Source: Promethearchaeota archaeon | GTDB taxonomy: Archaea; Asgardarchaeota; Lokiarchaeia; Sigyniarchaeales; SOKP01 | Length of the DNA stretch: 64,000 nt | Assembly (NCBI GenBank): GCA_019894975.1 | Contig: JAGXNO010000003.1 | Span: 1 to 64,000, forward strand | Reading direction: 5' to 3' | Shown: positions 55,208 through 63,579 of the stretch, piece by piece | How the letters are laid out: the number at the start of each line of letters is the position of its first letter | Numbering within the stretch: position 1 is the stretch's first letter | Translations under genes and position numbers: made by a program | The notes under the pieces: generated by a model | Databases searched by the model: none | Seen by the model: the letters and a program-made list of their open reading frames with translations, nothing else | What the model was told of the DNA's origin: nothing

Positions 55208-55447
55208 AAGTATTCTTCCTTATTTGATATCTTTTTATTTATGTTTTTGGTTTGTTAGTTTTTCGGAAATATCAAATCGTTTAAAAAAATTACTACTATA
55301 TTCTATAATTACATTATGATATGCATTCAGCAACAAAAAAGTTGAAATAGGAGTGACTAAAATTATCCACGGTATACCTGTTGCGAATCGAGGGGCACTC
55401 CGAAATCCTACATTTTTAGATTTCTACATTGAGATGAAAGATAAGCT
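55208..55447. other. Spacer with gene debris
   Basis: Between the oxidoreductase start and the unidentified fragment there is a short plus-strand frame (IIHGIPVANRGALRNPTFLDF) that may be another relic of the rearrangement. No complete gene or promoter is evident beyond AT-rich sequence. Confidence 0.3.
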
Positions 55448-55650
55448 TCAGTAATTAAATTTATTCTTTTTTCTTTTTTTGTTATTAATAAACAATTCAA
55501 TGAAATCATTAGAATACTCTTTAACTAAATCAAGAGCTCCATTTTCTAGGGTTAACTCTGCTTTATTTAGCTTTAACCGAAGTATTGGTGGATAGATAAT
55601 TTCAGCGTTTATATTCTCTTGAAGAGATTCAACCCAGAAAAAACTTCAAT
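55448..55650 (-). pseudogene. Unidentified gene fragment
   Basis: A 66-codon minus-strand frame without a start codon reads FFWVESLQENINAEIIY, PPILRLKLNKAELTLENG, LDLVKEYSNDFIELF and ends in NNKKRKKNKFNY. It looks like the C-terminal part of a real protein. It borders a duplicated fragment on one side, so it is probably debris from the rearrangement. Confidence 0.4.
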
Positions 55651-55702
55651 AAATATATTGACATGCTTTTGGGTTGCGTTATTTTCTTTTCATTAACTAA
55701 TA

Positions 55703-56060
55703 TTTTAAATCTCTTAATTCGAGTAGATTTTCCCAATATTTTATGTTATTTGCTAAAAAAAGTACCCAATTATCCCGGAACTCAAAGAATTGCATTTTTT
55801 TCAATTGAATCCTTCGCTAGGAGCGTCGTAAAAAATTCGATTCAAAATTATGAAGAAAAAGATAAGCTAATAAAGAAACTTAAAAATTTATCTACCCAAA
55901 TTGAATACCTCAAAATTGAACTATTTTCCCAAAAAATTTTAGAAAAAAAGGCATCAGATTATTTTTATCTTGGGATTAAAGCTTTTTATGAAAAAAAATA
56001 TACAATTGCCTATAATCGTTTCCTAAGGGCCATCAAACTTTATAGAGATGATTTTTGGTA
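55703..56060 (+). pseudogene. Duplicated internal fragment of the methyltransferase-TPR gene
   Basis: This segment is about 96% identical, by eye, to 50755-51112 and keeps the same frame (LLIRVDFPNILCYLLKKVPNYPG... AIKLYRDDFW), ending in a new TAA. It lacks the methyltransferase part and the end. It joins directly to the intergenic bases that precede the thiolase 3' end. Confidence 0.88.
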
Positions 56061-56130
56061 ACTAATTATAATTTATTCCTTTGTTAAAAAATTAATATTA
56101 AAAAATTAATTTAAAAAAAAAGATTTGATT

Positions 56131-57306
56131 TTAATCACGTTGTCCAAGAATAGTCACAGAACAGACTGCATATGCCCCACCAAGATTATGAGCTAGGCCC
56201 ATTTTGGCATCAGGTACTTGTCTTCCTTCGGCTCTTCCTTGAAGCTGTTTAGTAACTTCCTGGACCATTCTAACGCCTGTGCTTCCAATTGGATGCCCAA
56301 AAGATTTAAGACCACCACTAGGATTAATTGCCGTTTCTCCATCCCAATTAAATGTCCCATTTTTTAATTCTTCAGCAGCTTTTCCTTGCTCGCAAAATTG
56401 AAGATCTTGGCAGTTCAATAGTTCAGTAATAGTGAAACAATCGTGAACTTCTGCTAAATCAATTTCTTTCCTAGGATTTGTAATGTTTGCTTCTCTATAT
56501 GCCATTTTTGCGGCATCAACAGTAGCTGGAGCTGACGTAAACTTAAAATTTGGATCGTACCAAGGAAAACCTGTATGCACGGAAAGTGAATTAGATTTAA
56601 CTAGGATATAATCATCAGCGTGAGCATATGATTCTGCTAGTTCGGGTCGAGTAATGATCAATGCTGCGGAACCATCACTCATAGCACAACAATCAAACCT
56701 TCCTAAAGGATCTGCAATCATAGGAGCTTTTAGAGCTTGTTCAACTGTTATTTTCATTTTAAAATGAGCTTTAGGATGATAAAAACCATTCTCATGGTTC
56801 TTTACTGCTACTCGAGCTAAATCTTCTCTAGTCCAACCAAATTCATGAAAACTACGAGTCGCAAGTAAGCAGAACATTGCAGGAGCAGAGGGTCGTGGTA
56901 AAACCGGGTGACCCATTACTGTAGTACCAGGTAGACCTCTTCCCCCTTCATCCATCAATTTTTCTACGCCACAAGCCATAGCCACATCGTAGGCTCCAGA
57001 AGCAACTCCAAAACAAGCATTACGGAATGCGTCCATTCCAGAAGCGCAATAATTTTCAACTCTAGTTATTGGTTTACCACCTAGTCTTAATGAATCTTCT
57101 AAAGTGGTTCCAGAAACACCTGTAAAGAAATAATATACCCCAAGCCAAGCCGCATCCACTTCTTCTTTAGTGATACCAGCATCCTTTATAGCTCCTTGAG
57201 TGGATTCAAAAAGTAGATCTTCTTTACTTTTGTCCCATAATTCGCCATACTTGGTAGCTTCTGCTCCTATAATACAAACCTTATCTTTTATACCATTAGT
57301 TACCAT
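56131..57306 (-). CDS. Thiolase (SCP-x/acetyl-CoA acetyltransferase type)
   Basis: The 391-residue enzyme condenses or cleaves acyl-CoAs. The nucleophile C87 is in ENYCASGMDAFRNA, with the His of NPSGGLKSFGHPIGSTG and a late AHNLGGAYAV. Length fits SCP2-type archaeal thiolases. It forms a pair with the HMG-CoA-synthase-like gene 15 bases upstream, the known arrangement in archaeal mevalonate synthesis, in which a DUF35 domain bridges the two enzymes. A broken copy of its 3' end is at 52776. Confidence 0.92.
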   Translation of the reverse strand: MVTNGIKDKVCIIGAEATKYGELWDKSKEDLLFESTQGAIKDAGITKEEVDAAWLGVYYFFTGVSGTTLEDSLRLGGKPITRVENYCASGMDAFRNACFGVASGAYDVAMACGVEKLMDEGGRGLPGTTVMGHPVLPRPSAPAMFCLLATRSFHEFGWTREDLARVAVKNHENGFYHPKAHFKMKITVEQALKAPMIADPLGRFDCCAMSDGSAALIITRPELAESYAHADDYILVKSNSLSVHTGFPWYDPNFKFTSAPATVDAAKMAYREANITNPRKEIDLAEVHDCFTITELLNCQDLQFCEQGKAAEELKNGTFNWDGETAINPSGGLKSFGHPIGSTGVRMVQEVTKQLQGRAEGRQVPDAKMGLAHNLGGAYAVCSVTILGQRD

Positions 57307-57320
57307 CTTTTAATCACCTC

Positions 57321-58760
57321 TTAAATTCTCCCCCTTATGGGTCTACATTTCCAATAATAATTCTTAAAGTCTCCTCCTTCATGTTCTTTTCTGAAAGTCA
57401 ATTCAACTTCCATTCCGATTTTTACATTTTCTTCTGGGTTTTCTATTTCAGTCATATTCAGTAAAACTCGTCCACCACCGTCAAGATCGATTACACAACG
57501 TGGAACTGGAGTATCCATGTACGTTCCTCCCACTAAATGATCAAGTGTATAAGTGAATATTGTACCTTTTAGAGCAAGTTTAACAGGTTCCATATGATCA
57601 TCAGCTCTACATACGATACAAACACGAAATGTAGCTGGATATTGAACTGTTCCACAACTCTTACACCTATTTCCATACATTTTATATACGGTCGGAGTAT
57701 CCCGCCATAACGTCACAGCCGAACTTTTTCTTACGTAGCGATCTTTTTCAAGTAGTCTTTTGCTTTCAATATAAACACTATAATTATTTAAGGTTTTCAT
57801 TGATTTCTGATATCCTGCGAGCCCCAAATGTTTCCTGGATAGATCTACTAGAGTTTCTTTATCTTTCACATGCATTAATAACGCATCAGCACCATCACCA
57901 AATCCTGCTAAGATCACTTTGGCTCCTTCTTTTGGATTTTGGAGAGCTGCGATGAGTAACATAAAAGACATTGGGGTTCCAAGATCACCAATCTGGAAAA
58001 ATAATCCATTTTGAGCTACATCCTGCCCAAATTTCATTGCCTTAGAGATTCGAGAATGTGAACGGGGATTGCTGTAATAATACGCAGCTATATCTATATT
58101 TTCAGGATTCAAGTTATTTCTTTTCATGATCTCAGCCATAACCTTTGTAATGGTTTGAGTATAGAACTGATTGTCCATTTTAGCTTCAAAAGTCCTAATA
58201 TAACTATCTTCCTTGGCTCTTTTCCATGGACCAGTAACATTAGCTGAGATAGAGTAATAATCATCAATGACAAGAGGTAGATTTTCTCCTTCTGAAACCA
58301 AAAAGGCAGCAGCACCGTCAGCAAACCTGAACTCCCATGTAGTTGCAGGCTCTGCTTCTCTGGTATCTGAAGCAATGATAAGTATACTACTAATATCTTT
58401 ATTGGCTTTAATGGTATCTACTGCTCTTGATAAGGCCGTTGTTCCTGCTTTCAATGAATCTGTAAAATCTATAGTTATTATATCTTCCCTCATATCTAAT
58501 ACAGTAGCTATGAATGAAGCTGAATCTTTTTCAGTATATACTTGAGTTGTGGAGGCAAAATATAATCCATCAATACTCTTAGGATCGATTCCACTTAAGC
58601 AATCTATTCCTGCTTCTACTGCCATAGTGAGGCTATCTTCATCAACACTTGCAATAGCTTTAGTACCAGGAACTGCTGGAAAATCCCAAGCATTAGCAAT
58701 CAACTCACGGGGCATAAGATATTTTGGTAAATACGCCCCATAAGATTTTATTCCTATCAT
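57321..58760 (-). CDS. HMG-CoA-synthase-like protein fused to a DUF35 zinc ribbon/OB-fold, catalytic Cys replaced
   Basis: The 479-residue protein has an N-terminal thiolase-fold, like HMG-CoA synthase (IGIKSYGAYLPKYLM... IDGLYFASTTQVYTEKDSA). The reactive Cys of HMG-CoA synthase is expected in the segment DFTDSLKAGTTAL, but here the residue is S102. Residues 360-479 form a DUF35 domain with Cys4 zinc ribbon (C366, C369, C381, C384) and an OB fold (GTIFTYTLDHLVGG). In archaea DUF35 channels acetoacetyl-CoA between thiolase and synthase. The Ser suggests altered or lost condensation chemistry. Confidence 0.82.
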   Translation of the reverse strand: MIGIKSYGAYLPKYLMPRELIANAWDFPAVPGTKAIASVDEDSLTMAVEAGIDCLSGIDPKSIDGLYFASTTQVYTEKDSASFIATVLDMREDIITIDFTDSLKAGTTALSRAVDTIKANKDISSILIIASDTREAEPATTWEFRFADGAAAFLVSEGENLPLVIDDYYSISANVTGPWKRAKEDSYIRTFEAKMDNQFYTQTITKVMAEIMKRNNLNPENIDIAAYYYSNPRSHSRISKAMKFGQDVAQNGLFFQIGDLGTPMSFMLLIAALQNPKEGAKVILAGFGDGADALLMHVKDKETLVDLSRKHLGLAGYQKSMKTLNNYSVYIESKRLLEKDRYVRKSSAVTLWRDTPTVYKMYGNRCKSCGTVQYPATFRVCIVCRADDHMEPVKLALKGTIFTYTLDHLVGGTYMDTPVPRCVIDLDGGGRVLLNMTEIENPEENVKIGMEVELTFRKEHEGGDFKNYYWKCRPIRGRI

Positions 58761-59180
58761 TTATTTATTTCTCCCTTTTTTTCTTGTATTTAATTTATTA
58801 TATAATTTTGAATTTTTCGCAATTAAAATATTTCTTCAAATTTGCGAATTTTAAAACATCCTAGGGTATCCGAAGAATGGGAGGAATAAATTATAAAGGA
58901 GTATTTACGCGAGATTGAAGGCCAAAAATGGCAGCACATCAACTTAGGAAGCTTTGGAATAAAAGTAAATAGATCTATAATAGTTAAATTACTTTTTTTT
59001 TATGTTTAAAGATACTTAAGTTTATGTAGAAAATTTGTGCATTCTTTTTATTATTGAATAATTCTCCATTAGGATATATGATAATGGGAAAAGGATGGGA
59101 ACGGTTCATAAGAATCTTTTTCAATTTGTCATTCCTAATTATTCATAATAGTGTAAATTCTAATTTCAAGTGATAATAAT
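58761..59180. other. Gene-poor spacer with a possible gene remnant
   Basis: Near 58890-58975 a plus-strand frame without a start codon (EYLREIEGQKWQHINLGSF) may be a remnant; I cannot identify it. The rest shows no structure. A ribosome site AAGTGATAATA precedes the lyase ATG. Confidence 0.35.
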
Positions 59181-60551
59181 ATGAAAGGTCCTGTAGAGCC
59201 ATTTAAAATAAAAATGGTCGAACATGTTGGAATGCCAGATGAAAAGAGAAGGATTGCAGCAATTAGAGAAGCAGGTTATAACACATTTTTATTAAAATCT
59301 GAAGATGTATTTATTGATCTATTAACGGATTCTGGTACATCCGCTATGTCCGATTATCAATGGAGTGGTATGCTATTAGGGGATGAAGCTTATGCTGGTG
59401 CCAAAAACTTTTACCATCTTGAAAAATCAGTTCAAGATGTTTTAGGTTATAAATATTTAGTCCCAACGCACCAAGGTCGAGGTGCTGAACATCTTATGTA
59501 TAGTCACCTTGTTAAACCAGGGCAAATTGTACCTAGAAACATGTATTTTACGACTTCGAAGTTACATGTTGAACTCCCTGGGGGAAAGATGGTTGATACG
59601 ATTATTGATGAAGCTCATGATCCAGAAAACGAATATCCATTCAAAGGAAATGTAGATTTTAAGAAGTTACAAGCCTATATTGATAATTTTGGTTTGGATA
59701 AAATTGCGTTCGTAAATGTGGAAATGAATTGTAACATGAGTGGTGGTCAACCTGTATCTATGCAGAATCTAAGAGAGTTAAGAAAGATTTGTAACGAGTA
59801 TCAACTCAAAATAATATTTGACGCAACTCGCTCTAGTGAAAATGCATACTTCATTCGTGAACGCGAAAAAGGTTATGAAAGTACACCAATAATCGATATC
59901 CTTAGAGAGATGATGAGCTACTCTGATGGGTGCATTTATAGCGCGAAGAAAGATTGCCTAGTGAACATTGGTGGCTTTCTTGCCACAAATGATAATGATA
60001 TTTTTGAAGCTACTAGGAACATGGTTGTAGTCTATGAAGGACTTCACACTTATGGCGGTATGGCTGGTCGTGACATGGAAGCAGTTGCACGGGGTCTAAG
60101 GGAAGGAGCCCAATATGAGTATTTAAAGTATAGAATTAACCAAGTTCGCTATTTAGGTGATTTACTAAAAGACGAAGGTGTTCCGATTGTAAAACCAATT
60201 GGAGGTCACGGAGTATTTATAAACGCTCTAAAGTTCTTGCCACATCTCGAAAGAGAACAATGGCCGGCGCAAACGCTAAGCGCTGCGATTTATGAGGATT
60301 CAGCAGTAAGAAGCATGGAACGTGGTGCAGTATCCAAAGGACGTGATAAGGAAACAGGTGAGAACATTTTTCCAGCATTAGAATTAGTAAGATTAACAAT
60401 TCCAAGAAGAGTATACACAAATTCGCATATGGAATACACAGCGGAGTCGGTTATTCGTCTCTTTGAGAAACGGGAAACAATCCGAGGATTAAAAATGGTG
60501 TACGAACCAGAATATTTAAGATTTTTTCAGGCTCGATTTGAAAAATTATGA
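59181..60551 (+). CDS. tpl: Tyrosine phenol-lyase/tryptophanase-family PLP lyase
   Basis: This 456-residue PLP enzyme breaks beta-side-chain bonds of aromatic amino acids. Numbering matches bacterial tyrosine phenol-lyase: Y71, T124, D214, R217, K257 (Schiff-base Lys in SAKKDCL), R381 (in SMERG), R404, F448 and F449 are all present. R381 favours tyrosine phenol-lyase over tryptophanase, which has Ile there. Around residue 288 the usual MPS is LHT, so the exact substrate may differ. It could release phenol or indole plus pyruvate and ammonia. A decayed copy of its C-terminus is at 61693. Confidence 0.92.
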   Translation: MKGPVEPFKIKMVEHVGMPDEKRRIAAIREAGYNTFLLKSEDVFIDLLTDSGTSAMSDYQWSGMLLGDEAYAGAKNFYHLEKSVQDVLGYKYLVPTHQGRGAEHLMYSHLVKPGQIVPRNMYFTTSKLHVELPGGKMVDTIIDEAHDPENEYPFKGNVDFKKLQAYIDNFGLDKIAFVNVEMNCNMSGGQPVSMQNLRELRKICNEYQLKIIFDATRSSENAYFIREREKGYESTPIIDILREMMSYSDGCIYSAKKDCLVNIGGFLATNDNDIFEATRNMVVVYEGLHTYGGMAGRDMEAVARGLREGAQYEYLKYRINQVRYLGDLLKDEGVPIVKPIGGHGVFINALKFLPHLEREQWPAQTLSAAIYEDSAVRSMERGAVSKGRDKETGENIFPALELVRLTIPRRVYTNSHMEYTAESVIRLFEKRETIRGLKMVYEPEYLRFFQARFEKL

Positions 60552-60647
60552 GAAACTTACATTTAAAAAAAATCTTTTAAAAAAACCAAAAGACTAATAT
60601 AACTAGAGAAAAAGAAAATATTTACAAGTCCTTTTCTTTGCTGTCCT

Positions 60648-60728
60648 CTATCTCATCTCTTTATAACATTCCACACAGTAACAAACTTTATCGCGAGGGT
60701 TACAAGTCATATTTAGGTTTGTTCTCAT
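60648..60728 (-). CDS. Possible Cys-rich micro-protein (26 residues)
   Basis: A short frame (MRTNLNMTCNPRDKVCYCVECYKEMR, split here as CNPRDKVCYC and VECYKEMR) has four Cys in a zinc-knuckle-like spacing. No strong ribosome site is present. It may be a remnant. Confidence 0.25.
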   Translation of the reverse strand: MRTNLNMTCNPRDKVCYCVECYKEMR

Positions 60729-60758
60729 TCAGAATAATCTGAAGGCATACATTTTTAT

Positions 60759-60793
60759 GAGGGGGCCCACGGGGAAGGTAGTGAAAATAAAAT
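60759..60793 (+). repeat. G-rich imperfect direct repeat, left copy
   Basis: GAGGGGGCCCACGGGGAAGG and then GTGAAAATAAAAT. It is GC-rich against its surroundings and matches the copy at 61597, flanking the VapBC genes. Confidence 0.6.
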
Positions 60794-60920
60794 CAAATTT
60801 AAGATTAATAGTAAAAATTAAGAATATTATATTCTAGTTGAGAAAAAATTGCTAGATAATTATTAATATGTGTATTCACATATATTCACATAATTAGTAA
60901 ATTAATAAATTACAATTAAA

Positions 60921-61145
60921 ATGGCAAACTTAACTTTATCACTCCCAAATGAATTAAAAAAAATGATGGAAGATTTTCCAGAAATTAATTGGTCTGAAGT
61001 AGCAAGAGATTCAATTAAAAAAAAGATTGCACAATTAAATTTTATGAAAAGTTTCCGAATCGATAGTGAAATATCTCCAGAAGAAGCTTTAAATCTTGGA
61101 AGAGAAGTAAGTGAACTCTTATTAAAACATTATAAGAGTGAGTAA
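60921..61145 (+). CDS. VapB-type antitoxin
   Basis: This 74-residue protein starts ANLTLSLPNELKKMMEDFPEINWSEVARDSIKKKI, a ribbon-helix-helix-like N-terminus common in archaeal VapB-family antitoxins, and ends with a helix (EEALNLGREVSELLLKHY) that would wrap the toxin. The toxin gene follows after 3 bases. Confidence 0.82.
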   Translation: MANLTLSLPNELKKMMEDFPEINWSEVARDSIKKKIAQLNFMKSFRIDSEISPEEALNLGREVSELLLKHYKSE

Positions 61146-61148
61146 AAA

Positions 61149-61568
61149 ATGAAATTAGTTATTGATGCTAATATTCTTTTTGCTGCTTTAATAAAAGAGG
61201 GCTTAACTGCTGAGCTCTTGATTAGCGATAAATTACAACTTTTTGCTCCCGAATTCTTATTCACAGAATTTGCAAAATATGAAAAACTCATTCTTAAGAA
61301 GACTTATCGTTCACATAAAGAATTTTACCAATTATTAGATTTATTAAAAGAGCAGATCACCATTATACCGAAAAAGGAGATAATCCCTTTTATAGATAAA
61401 GCTAGAAAAATCTCTCCCGATCCTAAAGATACAGTGTATTTGGCTCTTGCATTCTTACTTGATTCCAATATCTGGTCGAATGACAAAAGACTAAAACAAA
61501 GTCAACAAAAAATAACGGTTTTCCCAATAGAAGAATTAATTAAAAAAACTAATTTATTAAAATCCTAG
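61149..61568 (+). CDS. vapC: VapC-type PIN-domain toxin
   Basis: This 139-residue PIN-domain ribonuclease has the acidic residues expected for metal binding: VIDANIL (D6), FLFTEFAKYE (E), DPKDTVYLALAF (D) and SNDKRLKQ (D). It cleaves RNA in related systems, with the antitoxin encoded just before. The pair lies between an intact lyase gene and a decayed lyase fragment. Confidence 0.88.
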   Translation: MKLVIDANILFAALIKEGLTAELLISDKLQLFAPEFLFTEFAKYEKLILKKTYRSHKEFYQLLDLLKEQITIIPKKEIIPFIDKARKISPDPKDTVYLALAFLLDSNIWSNDKRLKQSQQKITVFPIEELIKKTNLLKS

Positions 61569-61596
61569 ATGTATGTCTAATCTCCTACTTTTTTAG

Positions 61597-61627
61597 GAGG
61601 GGGCACCACGGGGGAGGGAGATAAAAT
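61597..61627 (+). repeat. G-rich imperfect direct repeat, right copy
   Basis: GAGGGGGCACCACGGGGGAG and then GGAGATAAAAT mirrors the left copy at 60759 in the same orientation, with a few changes. Possibly the edge of a duplication or an inserted module. Confidence 0.6.
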
Positions 61628-61692
61628 TAAAGGTTAGACGGAAAACCATAATAGAATAAAGAATTTATTGATGTATGGAAAGATGAACTATT

Positions 61693-61917
61693 TTGAACGG
61701 TATAGTCAAGGAAACAGGTGGATATATCTTTTTGGTTTTAGATTTAGCAGGACTGACGATTCTTATAAAGACTTGTGCCAATTCCCAAATGGAAAATACC
61801 GCGGAGTCAATTATAAGACTCTATGAGAAGAGAGATATAATTTCTGGATTAAAAATGACTTATGAATCCGAGTATTTACGGTTTTTTCAAGATCGTTTTG
61901 AAAAGCTATCTCTTTAA
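61693..61917 (+). pseudogene. Decayed C-terminal fragment of a tyrosine phenol-lyase copy
   Basis: The frame encodes KETGGYIFLVLDLAGLTILIK, then QMENTAESIIRLYEKRDIISGLKM and YESEYLRFFQDRFEKL, matching the last 75 residues of the lyase at 59181 (KETGENIFPALELVRLTI... EYLRFFQARFEKL) with changes at conserved positions. The upstream part of the gene is gone. Confidence 0.88.
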
Positions 61918-62390
61918 AATCTTTTTTCAAGCACAGTAAGTATTGGATGAAATCCTGTTTTTCCGAATACATCAAGTAATTTTGAATCAGTTATATATGG
62001 AAGGTTTATTCGTATTGAATCGCATCCCCATGATTGCAAAATCTGAATAGCTCTATCTGCTAAGAGTTTTCCAACACCCTTGCCAATATATCCTTTTTTA
62101 GTGGCCCAGTTATCTAAATAACCAACATATTGACCTAAAGTGTTCTTTTGAGCTTCAATTACACCCATACTCACTACATCACCATTAGATTTTAATTCTG
62201 CAATTAGAGTTATTCGTTTCAAATTTGGTTTGAATTGTCTTAATCCCGAAGATTCTCTCCACTGATTTTCATCAAAACCGATATCAAAAAGTTCATTAAG
62301 TGCTGTTAAAATTTCTAAAGTTGCCTTATAATCTGATGTTCTGTAATTTCTTATAATGATATCTTCTTCTTTTAATATAACATCTGACAT
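61914..62390 (-). CDS. GNAT-family N-acetyltransferase, copy 2
   Basis: This 158-residue protein shows the acetyl-CoA motif KGYIGKGVGKLLADRAIQIL and the strand TLGQYVGYLDNWAT. It is a close paralogue of the copy at 42827, with the canonical G-x-G retained here. It faces the decayed lyase fragment, overlapping by 4 bases at the 3' ends. The substrate is unknown. Confidence 0.9.
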   Translation of the reverse strand: MSDVILKEEDIIIRNYRTSDYKATLEILTALNELFDIGFDENQWRESSGLRQFKPNLKRITLIAELKSNGDVVSMGVIEAQKNTLGQYVGYLDNWATKKGYIGKGVGKLLADRAIQILQSWGCDSIRINLPYITDSKLLDVFGKTGFHPILTVLEKRF

Positions 62391-62411
62391 TATTTCTTCC
62401 CTATTTTAACA

Positions 62412-63455
62412 TTAAATTTTATTTATTAATTTTAAATCTATTCTCTGAGTCAGCATTTTCAAACTATCCCCATTACCAACTTTTTGATTGACGGAAAATA
62501 GATATTCATCAATACTAGGAACTATTGGTGATACAAATAAGAGTTCTTCTTGAGGAAACCAAAATTTTACTTCTTGGTTCATGACTTCTTTCTCAAAAAA
62601 TTCCCTCACATGAGTTATGGATACAGAAATGTTATTCAGTTCCTTGTCAGTATTATTTTGAATCGTAATTTCGATTTCTTGACTATTCTCAATATAATTA
62701 ATTTTAATTATTGAAAGGAGTGGCGTAGTCGAGATACTTTCAGTTACTTGTTTTGTAGGATCAAATATTTCTATATTTGAAAATGCTTCATTTCCTTTTA
62801 AATTACCAAGTGGCGAAAAATCAAATCCTTTTAACGCGAAATAAGATATAGCTTTTTGTGTTTTAAGGGATGGAGAATCAGTCTTTGTCTTAATTGCATT
62901 TGGGAAATAGTTTTTAATTGTGGTATCGATTAACTCTCGCATAAATAACTTAGTTTTCTTACCCTTAGTTATACGCTCTTGCATTTTGGGGGTTTTAATT
63001 ATATTTTCACTTGCAATCTCACTTTCAATAACTTCAAAGAATTGTTCTTCGAATTTATTTCGGATTTTCTCCGTTAACTGTCGAATAAGCCCATCCCCAA
63101 AAATCTCTAACTCAATTGGCAAGGAAACTATAATGACAATCGTTTCTGGAGTTTCTTCTTCTAATCCAGCTCTTCTCTTAGGTCTATCAGACTTTACAAG
63201 AAATTTCTTACCAAAGAATGCGTAACCTTTATATTCTAAATCTATATGGTCAAGGTCTTCAGTTTCCAAAAACCAAACAGGATGATAATTTATTGGTCGC
63301 ATATATCTTCTGTCATTTCGAAATGTGTCATTAGGATACATCAACAAAGGAACTTGGCCTTTTTTTTCATCAAAATATAATAGATAAACGACACATAAAT
63401 CTTCGTTAGGGTTCTTGTACACTGGTCCATTAAAGATATCCGACAATAAAACCAA
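62412..63455 (-). CDS. Two-domain protein: longin-like domain plus Ig-like beta sandwich
   Basis: The 347-residue product has an N-terminal domain (residues 18-130: VVYLLYFDEKKGQVPLLMYPND, MRPINYHPVWFLETE, YKGYAFFGKKF, EETPETIVIIVSLPIELE) shared with the protein at 40226 and shaped like a longin fold, a helical linker (130-220), and a C-terminal beta-rich domain (240-340: LSIIKINYIENSQEIEITIQNNTDKELNNISVSITHV). The C-terminal part reads like an Ig-like appendage. The start is TTG. This architecture invites comparison with eukaryotic coat-adaptor subunits, but that is only inference. Confidence 0.65.
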   Translation of the reverse strand: MVLLSDIFNGPVYKNPNEDLCVVYLLYFDEKKGQVPLLMYPNDTFRNDRRYMRPINYHPVWFLETEDLDHIDLEYKGYAFFGKKFLVKSDRPKRRAGLEEETPETIVIIVSLPIELEIFGDGLIRQLTEKIRNKFEEQFFEVIESEIASENIIKTPKMQERITKGKKTKLFMRELIDTTIKNYFPNAIKTKTDSPSLKTQKAISYFALKGFDFSPLGNLKGNEAFSNIEIFDPTKQVTESISTTPLLSIIKINYIENSQEIEITIQNNTDKELNNISVSITHVREFFEKEVMNQEVKFWFPQEELLFVSPIVPSIDEYLFSVNQKVGNGDSLKMLTQRIDLKLINKI

Positions 63456-63579
63456 TCCAATAGTAATTTAAAGGAAAATAATTATTTCTACTTCAAATGA
63501 ATTAAATTCTGCTTATTCTAAAAATTTAACTAAAAAAAAATGTTAAATTAGTATGAAAATACTATAGTTGAAATAAATT

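Noticed and set aside
58890-58975. A gene remnant (EYLREIEGQKWQHINLG)
   Set aside because: It is short, has no start, and no family could be named, so it is only mentioned under the spacer.
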